Assembly: GCF_019279795.1 (NCBI RefSeq)
Contig: NC_056739.1
Location: 18,641,292 to 18,705,291 of the forward strand
From: Protopterus annectens
Lineage: Eukaryota > Chordata > Ceratodontiformes > Protopteridae
Length of the DNA stretch: 64,000 nucleotides
Reading direction: 5' to 3'
Shown here piece by piece: positions 1 through 8,989 of this stretch. The notes under the pieces are model-generated. The model was not told where the DNA came from. It was given only the letters and a program-made list of their open reading frames with translations, and made no database searches. Position 1 is the stretch's first letter; the number at the start of each line of letters is the position of its first letter. A program made the translations under genes and the position numbers.

Positions 1-1063
1 AATGGGGTGCCCTGGAGTGCCGGTTCCCCATGCTTGGGGTCTGAAGGAGGGGCAGAGGTTGACGCAGGCACTACAGGGAACAGAGCCGATGGGGTCAAAG
101 GTGGAGCTGACTCAGTGGGCAGCACACTCCTCATGACATCGAAGGCGTTCCTGCCACGATGCAGAGAAGGCTCCAGTTCAGAGGAAACCAGAATCCTCCT
201 CTGCACTGAGGGAGACGGCTCCAAGGCCGATGTAGGAGCCCAGCTCACCTGCGTCGTCGCTCCGAGAGGGAGAATGGGGTCGGACAAGGGTCTGATGTCA
301 CTCGCCCCCTTGGAGCCAACGAGGGAGTCTCGGCGCCCAGATCCCATGACGGATGGCACCATTGAGGGGATCGGAGCCGACGACGGAACCAAAGGAGAAA
401 TCATTCTCGGAGCAGACGGTTCCACGATTCGAACCCCAACAAACTCCAGTTGGAGGAGGAACATCGATAGAAACGGATGGAGCCGACACCTGTTGAGGAG
501 GGCTGGACTACATTTTGGCCAGTACCTGCGACTTCAACAACCTACTGACCACTCTCTCCACGTCGTGATCCAAGAGCATAGAGGACCGAGAACAGTAGGA
601 GGATCTGTGACTGCGGTCACTCTGCAATGGGAGACCGAGGAGCCGAATGTATAGACTCTAGAGAAGGGGACCTCAGCATCTCATGGGTCAGTGATGACAC
701 CGAAGGTACTGCTGGAGCCGACGGGGAGGCAGTCTCCTCGGTTCCGGTCAGAACCGAAGTAGTAGGTAAGGCTTGGGTCAATGATGACTCCGAGCTGGGA
801 GCCGACAATTTGGTCATTTTAGGTGATTTCACAGGCTGAGCCTTGGCCGGTGAATCCTGGGACTTAAGAAAACCCCTCAAAATAAGCTTATTTTTGCGAT
901 CCTGCCGAACTCTTGGGCCAAATGCATGGCATACAGAACAAGAGTCCAGCAGGTGCACTGCGCCTAAACAATAGATGCAAGAAGTGTGCCCATCTGTCAG
1001 AGACATTTTCTGACAGCATGAGTCACACTTCTTGAATCCAGACACCTTGGATTCTTTAGACGT
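1..1063 (-). pseudogene. gag of element W, broken
   Basis: DIRS gag N-terminal half on the minus strand. The zinc-finger-like block (about 900-1040) has C-x2-C, then C-x2-C-LG-x2-H, then C-x2-C, followed by a basic RKNKLILRG stretch and a Ser/Pro-rich tail. In B3 the protein starts MSKDTKVSGFKK; here the same position (1061-1063) reads ACG, so the start codon is lost. Further downstream (298-489) the family sequence continues in another frame, showing at least one frameshift. The gene runs off the left edge. Gag of this type would coat the element RNA. This copy is not expected to be functional. Confidence 0.8.
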
Positions 1064-1483
1064 ATCCAAAACTAGACAGATACTACGCTGAGTTGTTTTG
1101 GCCAAAAGGCCAAACAGCAAAACTAATGCTAAACACTATCCACTAACAAAACAAAAAAACACACAGTATACTACAGTTAAAGATAGTTTTTTTTTTTTTT
1201 TAACTAGGAAGCTTCTAACTTAAATGGCTACCTAACAAACAGAAAGAAGAAAAGGCTTAAACTAAGACTCTAGCTACAAGAGGGAAAGGGTGGGGAGGGG
1301 GAGAACTCTCTAATAAAAATGAGTTCTAAGGGAAAGCTACAAATACACTAAACTACAACAAACTAGTTAGCGACTATTACTTTAAACAAACTACCAGAAA
1401 AAACCCTAATCTAACAGAAAAAGTAGTTCAATAAAAACTTATACAAGCCTGAGCCAGTAACAACGAACTTCGCAGCTGAAGCG

Positions 1484-1643
1484 GCAAACGAGATCTGAGT
1501 GGCTAGCGCTAGGCATCATGGGATAAGGGGTAGCCTCGAGCCAGTAAACAGCTCTCGAGCTATAGAAGATGGCCGAGTCGGAGCCAAGGATTGGCTTCGA
1601 TCCCAACAAGCAAGAAACGAAGGCGAGATAGACAACTTAACAT
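1484..1643. repeat. Right (5') ITR of W
   Basis: Begins at CAAACGAGATCTG and ends GACAACTTAACAT. It is homologous to the right ends of B1 (17284-17428), B2 (23510-23669) and B3 (62340-62498). It contains the CTCGAGC and GGAGCC motifs typical of these ITRs. Confidence 0.85.
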
Positions 1644-2950
1644 CAAAGGGTCTCCCTATGGTCACATGGCTGGAGTATATCCACCATCTTAAGTCAGTTT
1701 TGCATGATTCCATTATTCTGATAAGATGAGGCATAGGAAGCTCTTGAAGTGACCATTGGGAGAACAAAAGACACTGAAGGATCCTCATGTGCATTCTGGC
1801 AAGGGGAACCAGTGTTATGGTGGAAGCCATTGTCCCTAATAATTTTAGAACCATCTTTGCTTTCACCTTGGTCTTGGGAAGAAGATTAAGTATCTGTTGC
1901 CTGAGTGCTGAAACTCTGTTGGAAGACATGCTATCAAGGAAGCAGTGTATAGATCTGCACCTATAAATGTAATATGTTGACAGGGCAAGGCAGATTTTTG
2001 AAAGCTGACTAATACCCAATTGAGCACAATTTTCCAAGGTCACATCCCTGGCTTGTTGGAGTAGATGCTTGGTGGTGGTAGATAGGAGCCAGTCATCTAG
2101 ATAGGGGAACACTCGGAATCCTAGATGCCTCAGGTGAGCCATGACTACTGCCATGCATTTGGTGAACACTCTGGGGGCTGTAGTGAGACCAAAGAGCAGA
2201 GCTCAAAACTGATGACTGGCTCCCAGCCGGAAGCGTAAATACCGTCTCGATGCCCTGTCCATTTTCATGTGGTAGTAAGCATCTTGAAGATCTATCGAGC
2301 ACATCCAATCGTCTTTCCCTAAAAAGAGAAGTATAGACTGCCGTATCACCATTCGGAACTTTGACTTCATGACAGATTTGTTTAAATTGCTTTGGTCTAA
2401 TATGGGTGTACAGTCCCTGTTCTTTTTGCACCAAAAAGAATCTTGAGTAAGTTCCAGATCCTATTTGGTCTGCGGGGACTTCTTGGATAACTTTTGTGCA
2501 GCAACTTTTGAATTTCTATAGTTGCTTGCTCTGTTAGATTGGGTGGAACATCTGGGATTGTTCTGGTCTGTGGGACAGGGTAGGAAAAGGGATTGGAATA
2601 TCCCTCTGAATGTTATGCTTAGTACCCACTTGTCTCTTGTGATAGTTTGCCAGGTTTCTGGGTACACAGATAAATGTCCCCCAACTGCCTCCATAGTAGA
2701 GCAGTCGGGCCTCGGGCCTCCTTTCAGGAGTGCTGATAGGGGCGTCCGCGAAAGCAATCATGGTCGCCCTGGTTCTGTGGGCCCCTTCTACCTCTAGGAT
2801 GGTGTCTACTGTTGTTACCTCCCCATCTGCCCTTTGGGAAGGATTCACCCTCTGCATCCTGGAAAACTCTCTGGGATCTTCTGAACCACATTTTCCCACT
2901 CTTCTGTCCTTTAGGATAAAGTCTGGAAGGTACAGAAAAATGTACTCCAA
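1644..2950 (-). pseudogene. Reverse transcriptase of X1, broken
   Basis: DIRS-type reverse transcriptase. The finger/palm region is recognisable in pieces: the WxxITRDKWVLS segment (about 2640), the VPKK/LDLS region in a shifted frame (about 2330-2440), the FTKCMAVVMAHLR motif and YLDDWLL (YLDD codons at 2092-2103), then the thumb-like LLGTMAS...ARMHMRILQ segment. It stops at DLRWW...GRPF where W is inserted, before RNase H. Several frame changes separate the blocks, so it cannot be translated as one protein. The order RT then RNase H then methylase-like domain is inferred from the intact relatives in this window. Confidence 0.8.
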
Positions 2951-5169
2951 CAGCAGAGGGAGTTTTTCCTTCCTGCTCGTTTCGGGTGAGTGTGTCTTTT
3001 ACTTTGGGTCCAAAGAGTGAGGAACCATCAAAAGGAGCATTAGTAAAGGTAGATTTAAAGGGCTCCACAAAATTGCACAAGTGCATCCAGGAGCGTCTCC
3101 TAAGGGAAACTCCAGAACCCACTGCCCTGCTCGCTCCATCAGCTGTGTATGAGATCATGGAGTAGTTGATGCAATTTAAGGTGGATAGCTGGGAGGAAAC
3201 CTTCTCACTCGCCCCGGGGATCACTTATATGGCTCTGCTTGACAGGGGCACAAAAAATAATTTTCTTGGGTGGCAAAAGCCAGGGTACCATTTGGCTAGG
3301 CTTATATAGGCCCTAGGGCCAATAACCTAGTACCTACCTATGAACCCCAGCAGCCAATGTACCTTGTAGAGTATCTCCTGTATCTTTGAGGAGATCTCTC
3401 TGTAGCCTTGTGAAGTGAGTGAGGTAGTTCAGCGATCAAAGTGTAAAGGTCGCTGACGAAAAGACACTTCCCGTATCTGTCCATCATTCAAGAGCCTTTA
3501 CTTAGGAGGATGGACAGATGAGGATGTCTCTGAAAATTCCTTCTTGGTGGCTAATGCCACCACCATAGCATCTACAGGTACCCCCTTAGTGAGAAAATCC
3601 TTTTCAGAAGGAGCTAAGAATTTCTTTTGCCTTGAGGGACTGGTTCCATTGTGTCAGGTGACTCCCACGCTTTTTGACTGACCAAGTACATTAGTTCATC
3701 GAAATGCACAGACACCCAAGGAGGATGAAGGTTGAGATCCAAAAGTCTTTAGGTACACTAACTCTTCATCAGAAGGGGTGGAGGCCTGCCAGCCACCTCT
3801 CTGCTTCAGGATCTCTACAATATCTGCAAATGAGATCATCAGAGGATGACAGTGCGGACCCTTCTGACTCCCTGAGGTTAGTGTCTGAAGTGACGGACTC
3901 ATCTGGAGAGTCTATGTGCTTCCTCTTGCAAGTTCTCTTCTGGGTGGGCTCCTCAGAAGGGTATTCTGGGGAGGCCTCGGAAGAGAAGGGTTAGCCCAAT
4001 GGGGGATCCTGAGACTCTGGATCTATGCTGTTCTCTGGAATGGGTGGTGCCGAGACAGTAGCCGGTGCCTTAGGGGGATGAGTGCTGGTATCCTTATGTG
4101 GAGCTGAAGGGGCAGACAGCACACTCATCAGCTCAAAAGCAAATCCTACCGGCTCCGAAGACTCCCAGACTCCCCTGGCTCTGAGGGAAAAGGGGAAGCC
4201 ACCGAACCCAGCGGTACCAGCCCCGAGGCCGATATAGGAGCCGAGCTCACCCGGGTCAACGCTCCAAGGAGTAGGCTCGGCACCGAAGATCGGGTCAGAG
4301 AATCCCCTTCGGGGCTGACTAGGGAACCCCGGCTCCCAGACTCTCCGGAAGGCGCAGAGAGTGTTGGAGTAGAAGTCGGCTTCATGATCACTGAAGGGGG
4401 TCTTGGAATCGATGGATCCACAGTAAGTGGCACCAAGCACTCCACTTCCGAAAGTCCAGCTTGACTTGGAGGAGGAACAACAGTGGGTACCAATGGCTAT
4501 AGTAGGCTCTGGGACCAGATGGGTTGGAGCCAAAAATAATTTGGTTAGCGCTGGCAACTTCAAGAGTCTGCGCACCACCTGTTCCACATCATCATCAGAT
4601 AAGCTACTGGTGGACCTAGAGGATAGGGACGGAGAACGAGACCTGTGCAAAATGGGAGAGCTCAGGGTAGGGGAGACCAGTAAAATCTCAATAGACTTGC
4701 TTCAAGAAGAGGTATCTTGTGGCTTTGAAGACTTTGGAGCAGAAAAAACAGGCTTGTCAATTAAAATAACCTCCAACGGTTCTGAAGACTGTGGAACCAA
4801 AGAGGTAGTAGCCTTAGATATTTTAGGTAACTTGACTGGAGGCTCCAAATGAGCCAGTGCAGCAGGTGATTGTCTCTTTTGAGGTTTGTCCTTTTTTGAA
4901 GGAGGAAAAGAAGAGGAGGAAGAAGAACTGTGGACAGCTTCCTCAAATGTTGGCTTTAAGAGCCTCTTAAGGATCAATTTGTTTCTCCTTTCTTGTAAAA
5001 CCCTGGCACTGAAGGAATGACAGAATGTACAATCCTCGTGCAAATGAATAGCTCCAAGGCAATAAACACAGATGACAAGATAGTCAGTAATAGACATCTT
5101 TTGGGAACATTTCTGACATTTCATGAATCCCAAAGGCTTATTTTCCCTCTCCTTTGGGTCTTTGGACAT
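2724..5169 (-). pseudogene. gag of X1, broken
   Basis: Full-length but degraded gag. The start is ATG at 5167-5169 (MSKDPKEREN). It has an N-terminal Cys/His block (KCQKCSQKMS, CVYCLG, CTFC), a poly-Ser tract, then a Ser/Pro/Glu-rich middle at 3991-4650. The C-terminal LAP2alpha-like helical region (DGASRAVGSGVSLRRRSWMHLC, PFDGSSLFGP) lies at 2850-3200, and the tail is RGRRGPQNQG. Several frameshifts and a 137-bp insertion (3222-3358) break it. It ends overlapping the RT frame, as in other copies. The expected role is nucleocapsid/RNA binding; the fold assignment rests on motif resemblance. Confidence 0.8.
3222..3358. other. Foreign ~137-bp insertion in X1 gag
   Basis: Alignment by eye with the gag genes of C1 and E1 shows continuity up to about 3221 and again from about 3359 (AATGTACCTTGTAGAG matching ACTGTACCCTGAAGAG in E1). 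The bases between have no counterpart in any other gag here. They contain a TTATATAGGCCCTAGGGCC palindrome-like stretch and no long ORF. I do not recognise the family; a short non-autonomous transposon is possible. Ends are accurate to about 5 bases. Confidence 0.55.
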
Positions 5170-5366
5170 GATATATGACAACAGACCATAATCTAACAAA
5201 AGAAAAAGTCTAAATATTGAAACTACTGATATATAACTAAACTACAACAGGAAATACTGAGCAGACAGACAAGGAAGATAATAGGGCCTGTAACTAAAAT
5301 GGCCCTAAATCCCAGAAAAACAACACACCAACTACAAGCCCTCTAACTAAAATGGACAAAAAGGAA

Positions 5367-5554
5367 TAAGAAGTTATGTCTTACCATAACGTTCCATGTT
5401 AGTTGTCTTCTTCTCGCCTTCTTTCTTGCTGGATGGGTTCGGAGCCGATCCTCGGCTCCGACTCGGCCTACACTATAGCTCGAGAGCTATTTTTACTGGC
5501 TCGAGGCAGCCCTATATCCCACAATACCATGCACTAACTCCCCATATCTCGTTT
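5367..5554. repeat. Left (3') terminus and ITR of B1
   Basis: Bases 5367-5427 are the outer extension, complementary to the left half of the ICR at 11681-11742. Bases 5428-5554 are the ITR proper, inverted at 17284-17411. The ITR contains the hairpin-like TCGGAGCCGATCCTCGGCTC core. Confidence 0.88.
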
Positions 5555-5579
5555 GGAAGCTGAGACATAGTATAAAAAA

Positions 5580-5755
5580 TTAGAAGTTATGTACTTACCA
5601 TAACGTTCCATCTGAGTAGGTGACTTCATTTGGATGCAACCTGTGGGTATCGGATCCGAGCCGGCATTTCAAAAGCTTTAGGCTCCGAGCTCCTAGCTCC
5701 TCCCTCTACCCATAATCCCCTGCCAAGCCCTAACTGACCTCAGATTGAGTTTGCC
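5580..5755. repeat. Left terminus and ITR of A1
   Basis: The outer 62 bases (5580-5641) are complementary to the left half of the ICR (5837-5898). The ITR proper, 5636-5755, is inverted at 11374-11493 with the same length of 120 bp. It contains the palindrome TCGGATCCGA, which is also repeated in A-family gag. Confidence 0.93.
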
Positions 5756-5836
5756 TATATAATACTAGAATAAAAAGTATCTAAATAGACGCATAAACTC
5801 TTGTTGTATAAAGGTCAGGGGGATGGAGGGGGGGAT

Positions 5837-5938
5837 GGTTGCATCCAAATGAAGTCACCTACTCAGATGGAACGTTATGGTGAGTACATAACTTCTAAAT
5901 CTGAAGTAGGCAGACTTCATTTGTCTGCAACCTGTGGG
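5837..5938. repeat. Internal complementary region (ICR) of A1
   Basis: The left half (5837-5898) is the reverse complement of the left terminus. The right half (5899-5938) is the reverse complement of the right terminus (11482-11521). The halves meet at CTTCTAAATCTGAAG, whose complement is exactly the right end CAGAT joined to the left end TTAGAAG. This is the defining DIRS arrangement, thought to template circle closure. Confidence 0.93.
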
Positions 5939-5973
5939 ACAGAGTCCCCAGCTACCTAAATCTTGGGCGGCCG

Positions 5974-7425
5974 TCATGGAAGGATGTTCCGGAGCACCGC
6001 TGAGCCAAAGGATGCTCTTCCCCTGGAAACAACATCCACCTTATAATGAGAAATGAAGGTATGAGACGAGGCCCAAGTGGCTGCCGCGCAGATATCATCC
6101 AATGGCACTCGGGACTTAAACGCGGCTGACGTTGAAACTGTCCTAGTAGAGTGAGCGGTAACCCTTTGAGGAGCAGGCCTACCTGAAGTGTCATAAGCCT
6201 GCAGAATACAATTAGCAATCCATCTCAACAGTGTGACTTTGGAAACCGCTTTGCCCAAAGCAAATTTAGCAAAGGAGACGAACAGTTGATCTGATTGTCT
6301 ATGACCAGCCGTTCTGTGAATGTAAAAGTGCAATTGTCTATGAACATCTAAAGAATGCAGCTTATATTCTCCTTTGTTTTTATAATTGGGGAAAAACACA
6401 GGTAAGTTGATTGATTGATTAATATTAGATTCCGAAGAAACTTTTGGAAGAAAAGATGGATTGGTCCTGAGGCACACCCTATCGGGAAAGAAGGAGAGGT
6501 AAGGCGGTTTGATGCATAGAGCCTGAAGTTCCGACACTCTTCTGGCTGATGTGATGGCTACCAAGAAAGCAGTCTTCCAGGAAAGGTACTTTAGATCTGC
6601 AGAAGCTGCAGGCTCAAAGGGAGGAGCAGTAAGGGCCTGTAGAACTAAGGATAGGTCCCAAGGTGGTACAGCTTCTTTGACTGGTGGCCTCAACAGAAAA
6701 ACTCCTTTAAGAAAGGTCTTACAAAGTTTCGCAGTCATGAGCGGAGCTGACTCATGGCCCATATGATAATGGGAAATCGCTGCCATTTGTACCTTTACCG
6801 TGGAAGAACTAGCCCCTTGATGAAAGATGTCTGTTAAGAAGTCCAGCACCGCAGACATAGGTGCTGAAAAAGGATCCATACTTTTCTGGACCGCCCAAAT
6901 AGAAAACCTTTTCCGTTTGCTCCGATAAACCTTCCTAGTGGAAGGTTTATGAGCCGCCACTAAAATGGCCTTGACAGGTGACGAGATACCGGGAGTCCTA
7001 ATCAAGGATGGAACTGGAGCAGCCAGGCTGCCAATTTCAGGGTGTGTAGATTCGGGACCGGAAGTCCTAGAGGATGGGAGATGAGATCCGGGATCGGATC
7101 CAGAATCCAGGGAGGATTCACTTTGTGAGACCATACATAAGGGAACCAGGGCTGACGAGGCCAGAACGGGGCAATGAGAATCATTCTGCTCCCCAAACTG
7201 TTGGCTTTCTGCAAGAGCCTCTGCATCAGAGGTAGTGGAGGATAGGCATAAAGGAGACCGGGAGGCCAAGCATGCACCAGAGCATCTCTCGGGGATTCCG
7301 CAGGTGGGGGAAGTAGAGCGAAGAAACTGTCGCATTTGGCGTTTGAGTGAGAAGCAAAAAGATCGCAACAGGGTTGCTCCCAGACGGCAAAAATCTTCTT
7401 CGCTACCAGAGGATTGAGAGACCAC
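5974..7425 (-). CDS. Tyrosine recombinase (YR) of A1, intact
   Basis: An open frame of 483 residues. The N-terminal ~130 residues overprint the RNase H/methylase-like frame. The recombinase proper starts near VKAILVAAHKPSTRKVYRSK (SAM-like DNA-binding part). The catalytic half has SARRVSEL (first Arg, about residue 295), HSTR (HxxR, 425-428), W451 and HTFISHY with the probable nucleophile Tyr461. It replaces the integrase of LTR elements and would join the circular DNA to the target without duplication. The start is chosen because A3 has an ATG at the same place giving the same length; A2 has GTG there. The frame is -1 relative to RNase H. All key residues are present, so this copy could be functional. 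Confidence 0.9.
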   Translation of the reverse strand: MVSQSSGSEEDFCRLGATLLRSFCFSLKRQMRQFLRSTSPTCGIPERCSGACLASRSPLCLSSTTSDAEALAESQQFGEQNDSHCPVLASSALVPLCMVSQSESSLDSGSDPGSHLPSSRTSGPESTHPEIGSLAAPVPSLIRTPGISSPVKAILVAAHKPSTRKVYRSKRKRFSIWAVQKSMDPFSAPMSAVLDFLTDIFHQGASSSTVKVQMAAISHYHMGHESAPLMTAKLCKTFLKGVFLLRPPVKEAVPPWDLSLVLQALTAPPFEPAASADLKYLSWKTAFLVAITSARRVSELQALCIKPPYLSFFPDRVCLRTNPSFLPKVSSESNINQSINLPVFFPNYKNKGEYKLHSLDVHRQLHFYIHRTAGHRQSDQLFVSFAKFALGKAVSKVTLLRWIANCILQAYDTSGRPAPQRVTAHSTRTVSTSAAFKSRVPLDDICAAATWASSHTFISHYKVDVVSRGRASFGSAVLRNILP

Positions 7426-8989
7426 TCATGCAGGGAAAGAATGGTGCGACTGAGCTTGTCCGCAAGGATGTTGGATTTTCCCGGAATGTGCGTTGCTACA
7501 AGAAAGCGTTTGGTGGAAATTGCCCATTCCCAGACTCTCATGGCCTCTCGACAAAGGGGGTAGGACCTGGTTCCTCCCTGCTTGTTGATGTACCAGACTA
7601 CCGACATGTTGTCTGTCTGGATCGCAATAGTCCCCGTAGGAAAAAGGCTGTGAAGTGCTTGCAACACCAGGGGCACCGCCCTCATCTCCAGGACATTTAT
7701 ATGCAACGAGGTCTCTGAGGTGTTCCACGTGCCTTGGACAATCTTGCCCGCAGAATGCCCCCCCCCCACCCAAGGCGAGAAGTGTCCGTAGTCACCGTGG
7801 CTCGGGGGAATGCTGCACAAAAGGGTCTCCCTGCTAGAGGCTCCAGAGACTGGAGCCACCAAAACAGGGAGTCCTTGCATGCCTTGCTGACCGCTATTGG
7901 GCTGTTGAGAGAGGAGTATAGCGGGGACCACTGGACCTGTAGGGTCCATTGTAAGCGAGCATGAAGAAGAAGTGGAATAGCTGCTGCCATTGAACCCAGG
8001 GCCCTCAGGACCGAAGCCGCCGTCGGAAACGGTTGTAGGACTGCTGTGATATGACACTTCAGGCTGGACAGCCTGTCTGGGGTGAGGAAGGCCCGCATTG
8101 ATCTTGTGTCCAACCTTCCTCCTATGAAATCTTTAAGTTGTGTGGGGTGCAGTAAAGATTTCTCCCAGTTTATGGTGATGCCCAGCCTTGGGGCTATAAG
8201 AAGGAAATAGTCCCTGGCTGAGCACAGTAGATGCCTTGATGATGCCGTCAGGAGCCAGTCGTCCAGGTACGGAAAGACCTGTAATCCCTGTAGTCTCAGG
8301 TGGGCCGCTACTACTGCTAGTACCTTGGTGAACACCCTGGGGGCAGAGGTGAGACCGAAGGGGAGGACCCTGAACTGGTAGTGGCTGGCTCCCAGCCGGA
8401 AGCGAAGAAACCTCCTGGACCGTCTGTCCATCTGAATGTGGTAGTATGCGTCCTTGAGGTCGATAGAGCACATCCAATCGTTCTCCCGCAAGAGGGGGAG
8501 TATAGATTGTAGGGTGACCATCCGGAACTTTTGCTTGGTTACTGACAGATTCAGTAGGGAAAGGTCTAAGATCGGTCTTAAGTCCCCCGTTTTCTTTGGC
8601 ACCAAGAAGAACCTGGAGTAAAACCCTGATCCGGTCTGATCTCGGGGGACGCGCTGGATGGCTCTTTTTTCTAGCAGCTGCTCGATTTCGACAGCTGCTG
8701 CCTCCCTTTGGTCGGGTGGTACATCTGGGAGGCTGCGGGATCTGAGGATTTTTTTCAGGGGAATGGTATAACCTCTGGATATCACACGAAGCACCCAACG
8801 GTCTGATGTGATTGACTCCCAAGAAGTCAGGTGCCTCGAAAAACACCCCCCGACTGCCTCCAGAGACGGACAGCTGGGCAACCCTTCAGGGCTGTTGCGT
8901 GGGTCTGTCAGAGAAAGGTTCTCTGGACCCAAAGTTTCTAGGAGCCCCTCTGCCTCTAGGACGTCGACCTCCCTGTCATCCTCTGCCAC
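7002..8989 (-). pseudogene. RT / RNase H / Dam-like domain of A1, frameshifted
   Basis: The RT frame opens at 8989 and contains VPKKTGDLRPILDLS, SIDLKDAYYHI (Asp of motif A), LPFGLTSAPRVFTK and YLDD at 8258-8269. RNase H begins at TTDTSRLGWGG and continues in another frame with INVLEMRA, QTDNMSVVWYINKQGG and SNILADKLSR. The domain DLFASHSNAKCDSFF...DALVHAW...AYPPL...ILIAPFWPRQPW then follows to 7002; it resembles phage Dam methylases. The frame changes at a run of ten C (7758-7767) that encodes the GWGG segment, so the protein is cut at the start of RNase H. Otherwise both frames are long and clean, which points to a recent copy. Confidence 0.85.

Larger units (their letters stand above)
1..1643 (-). 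mobile_element. DIRS element W, 5' part (family B-like)
   Basis: This is the 5' portion of a minus-strand DIRS-type element whose 3' part lies outside the window. It contains a broken gag, an AT-rich leader (about 1064-1440) and a right-hand ITR ending in GACAACTTAACAT, the same terminus as B1, B2 and B3. The bases just right of 1643 continue the RT coding sequence of X1, so W is inserted in the RT gene of an older element. The ITR carries the degenerate GGAGCC...GGCTTCG hairpin seen in B-family ends. The boundary at 1643 is inferred from the terminal motif shared with the other B elements. Confidence 0.85.
1644..5360 (-). mobile_element. DIRS element X1, RT and gag part
   Basis: Minus-strand DIRS element of the same subfamily as Y1 (their gag N-termini share C-x2-C-S-x-K-M-S and CVYCLGAIHL). 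RT is interrupted on the left by W at 1643/1644, so RNase H, the methylase-like domain and YR are outside the window. The 5' leader runs from about 5170 to 5360, where C1 is inserted. Sequence right of C1 (29917-30067) is the probable continuation of X1. It is old: both genes have several frameshifts. It hosts W and C1, and through C1 also B1, A1 and B2. Confidence 0.75.

Noticed and set aside
7..654. 215-codon plus-strand frame at the window start
   Set aside because: It is the complement of the GC-rich, Ser/Pro-coding middle of W gag. The minus strand carries the recognisable Cys/His block and family similarity.
5636..5755. CRISPR-like or tRNA structure in the repeated terminal regions
   Set aside because: Repeats are long, inverted and element-bounded; no regular spacers and no cloverleaf are seen. 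This is a vertebrate-type repeat cluster.
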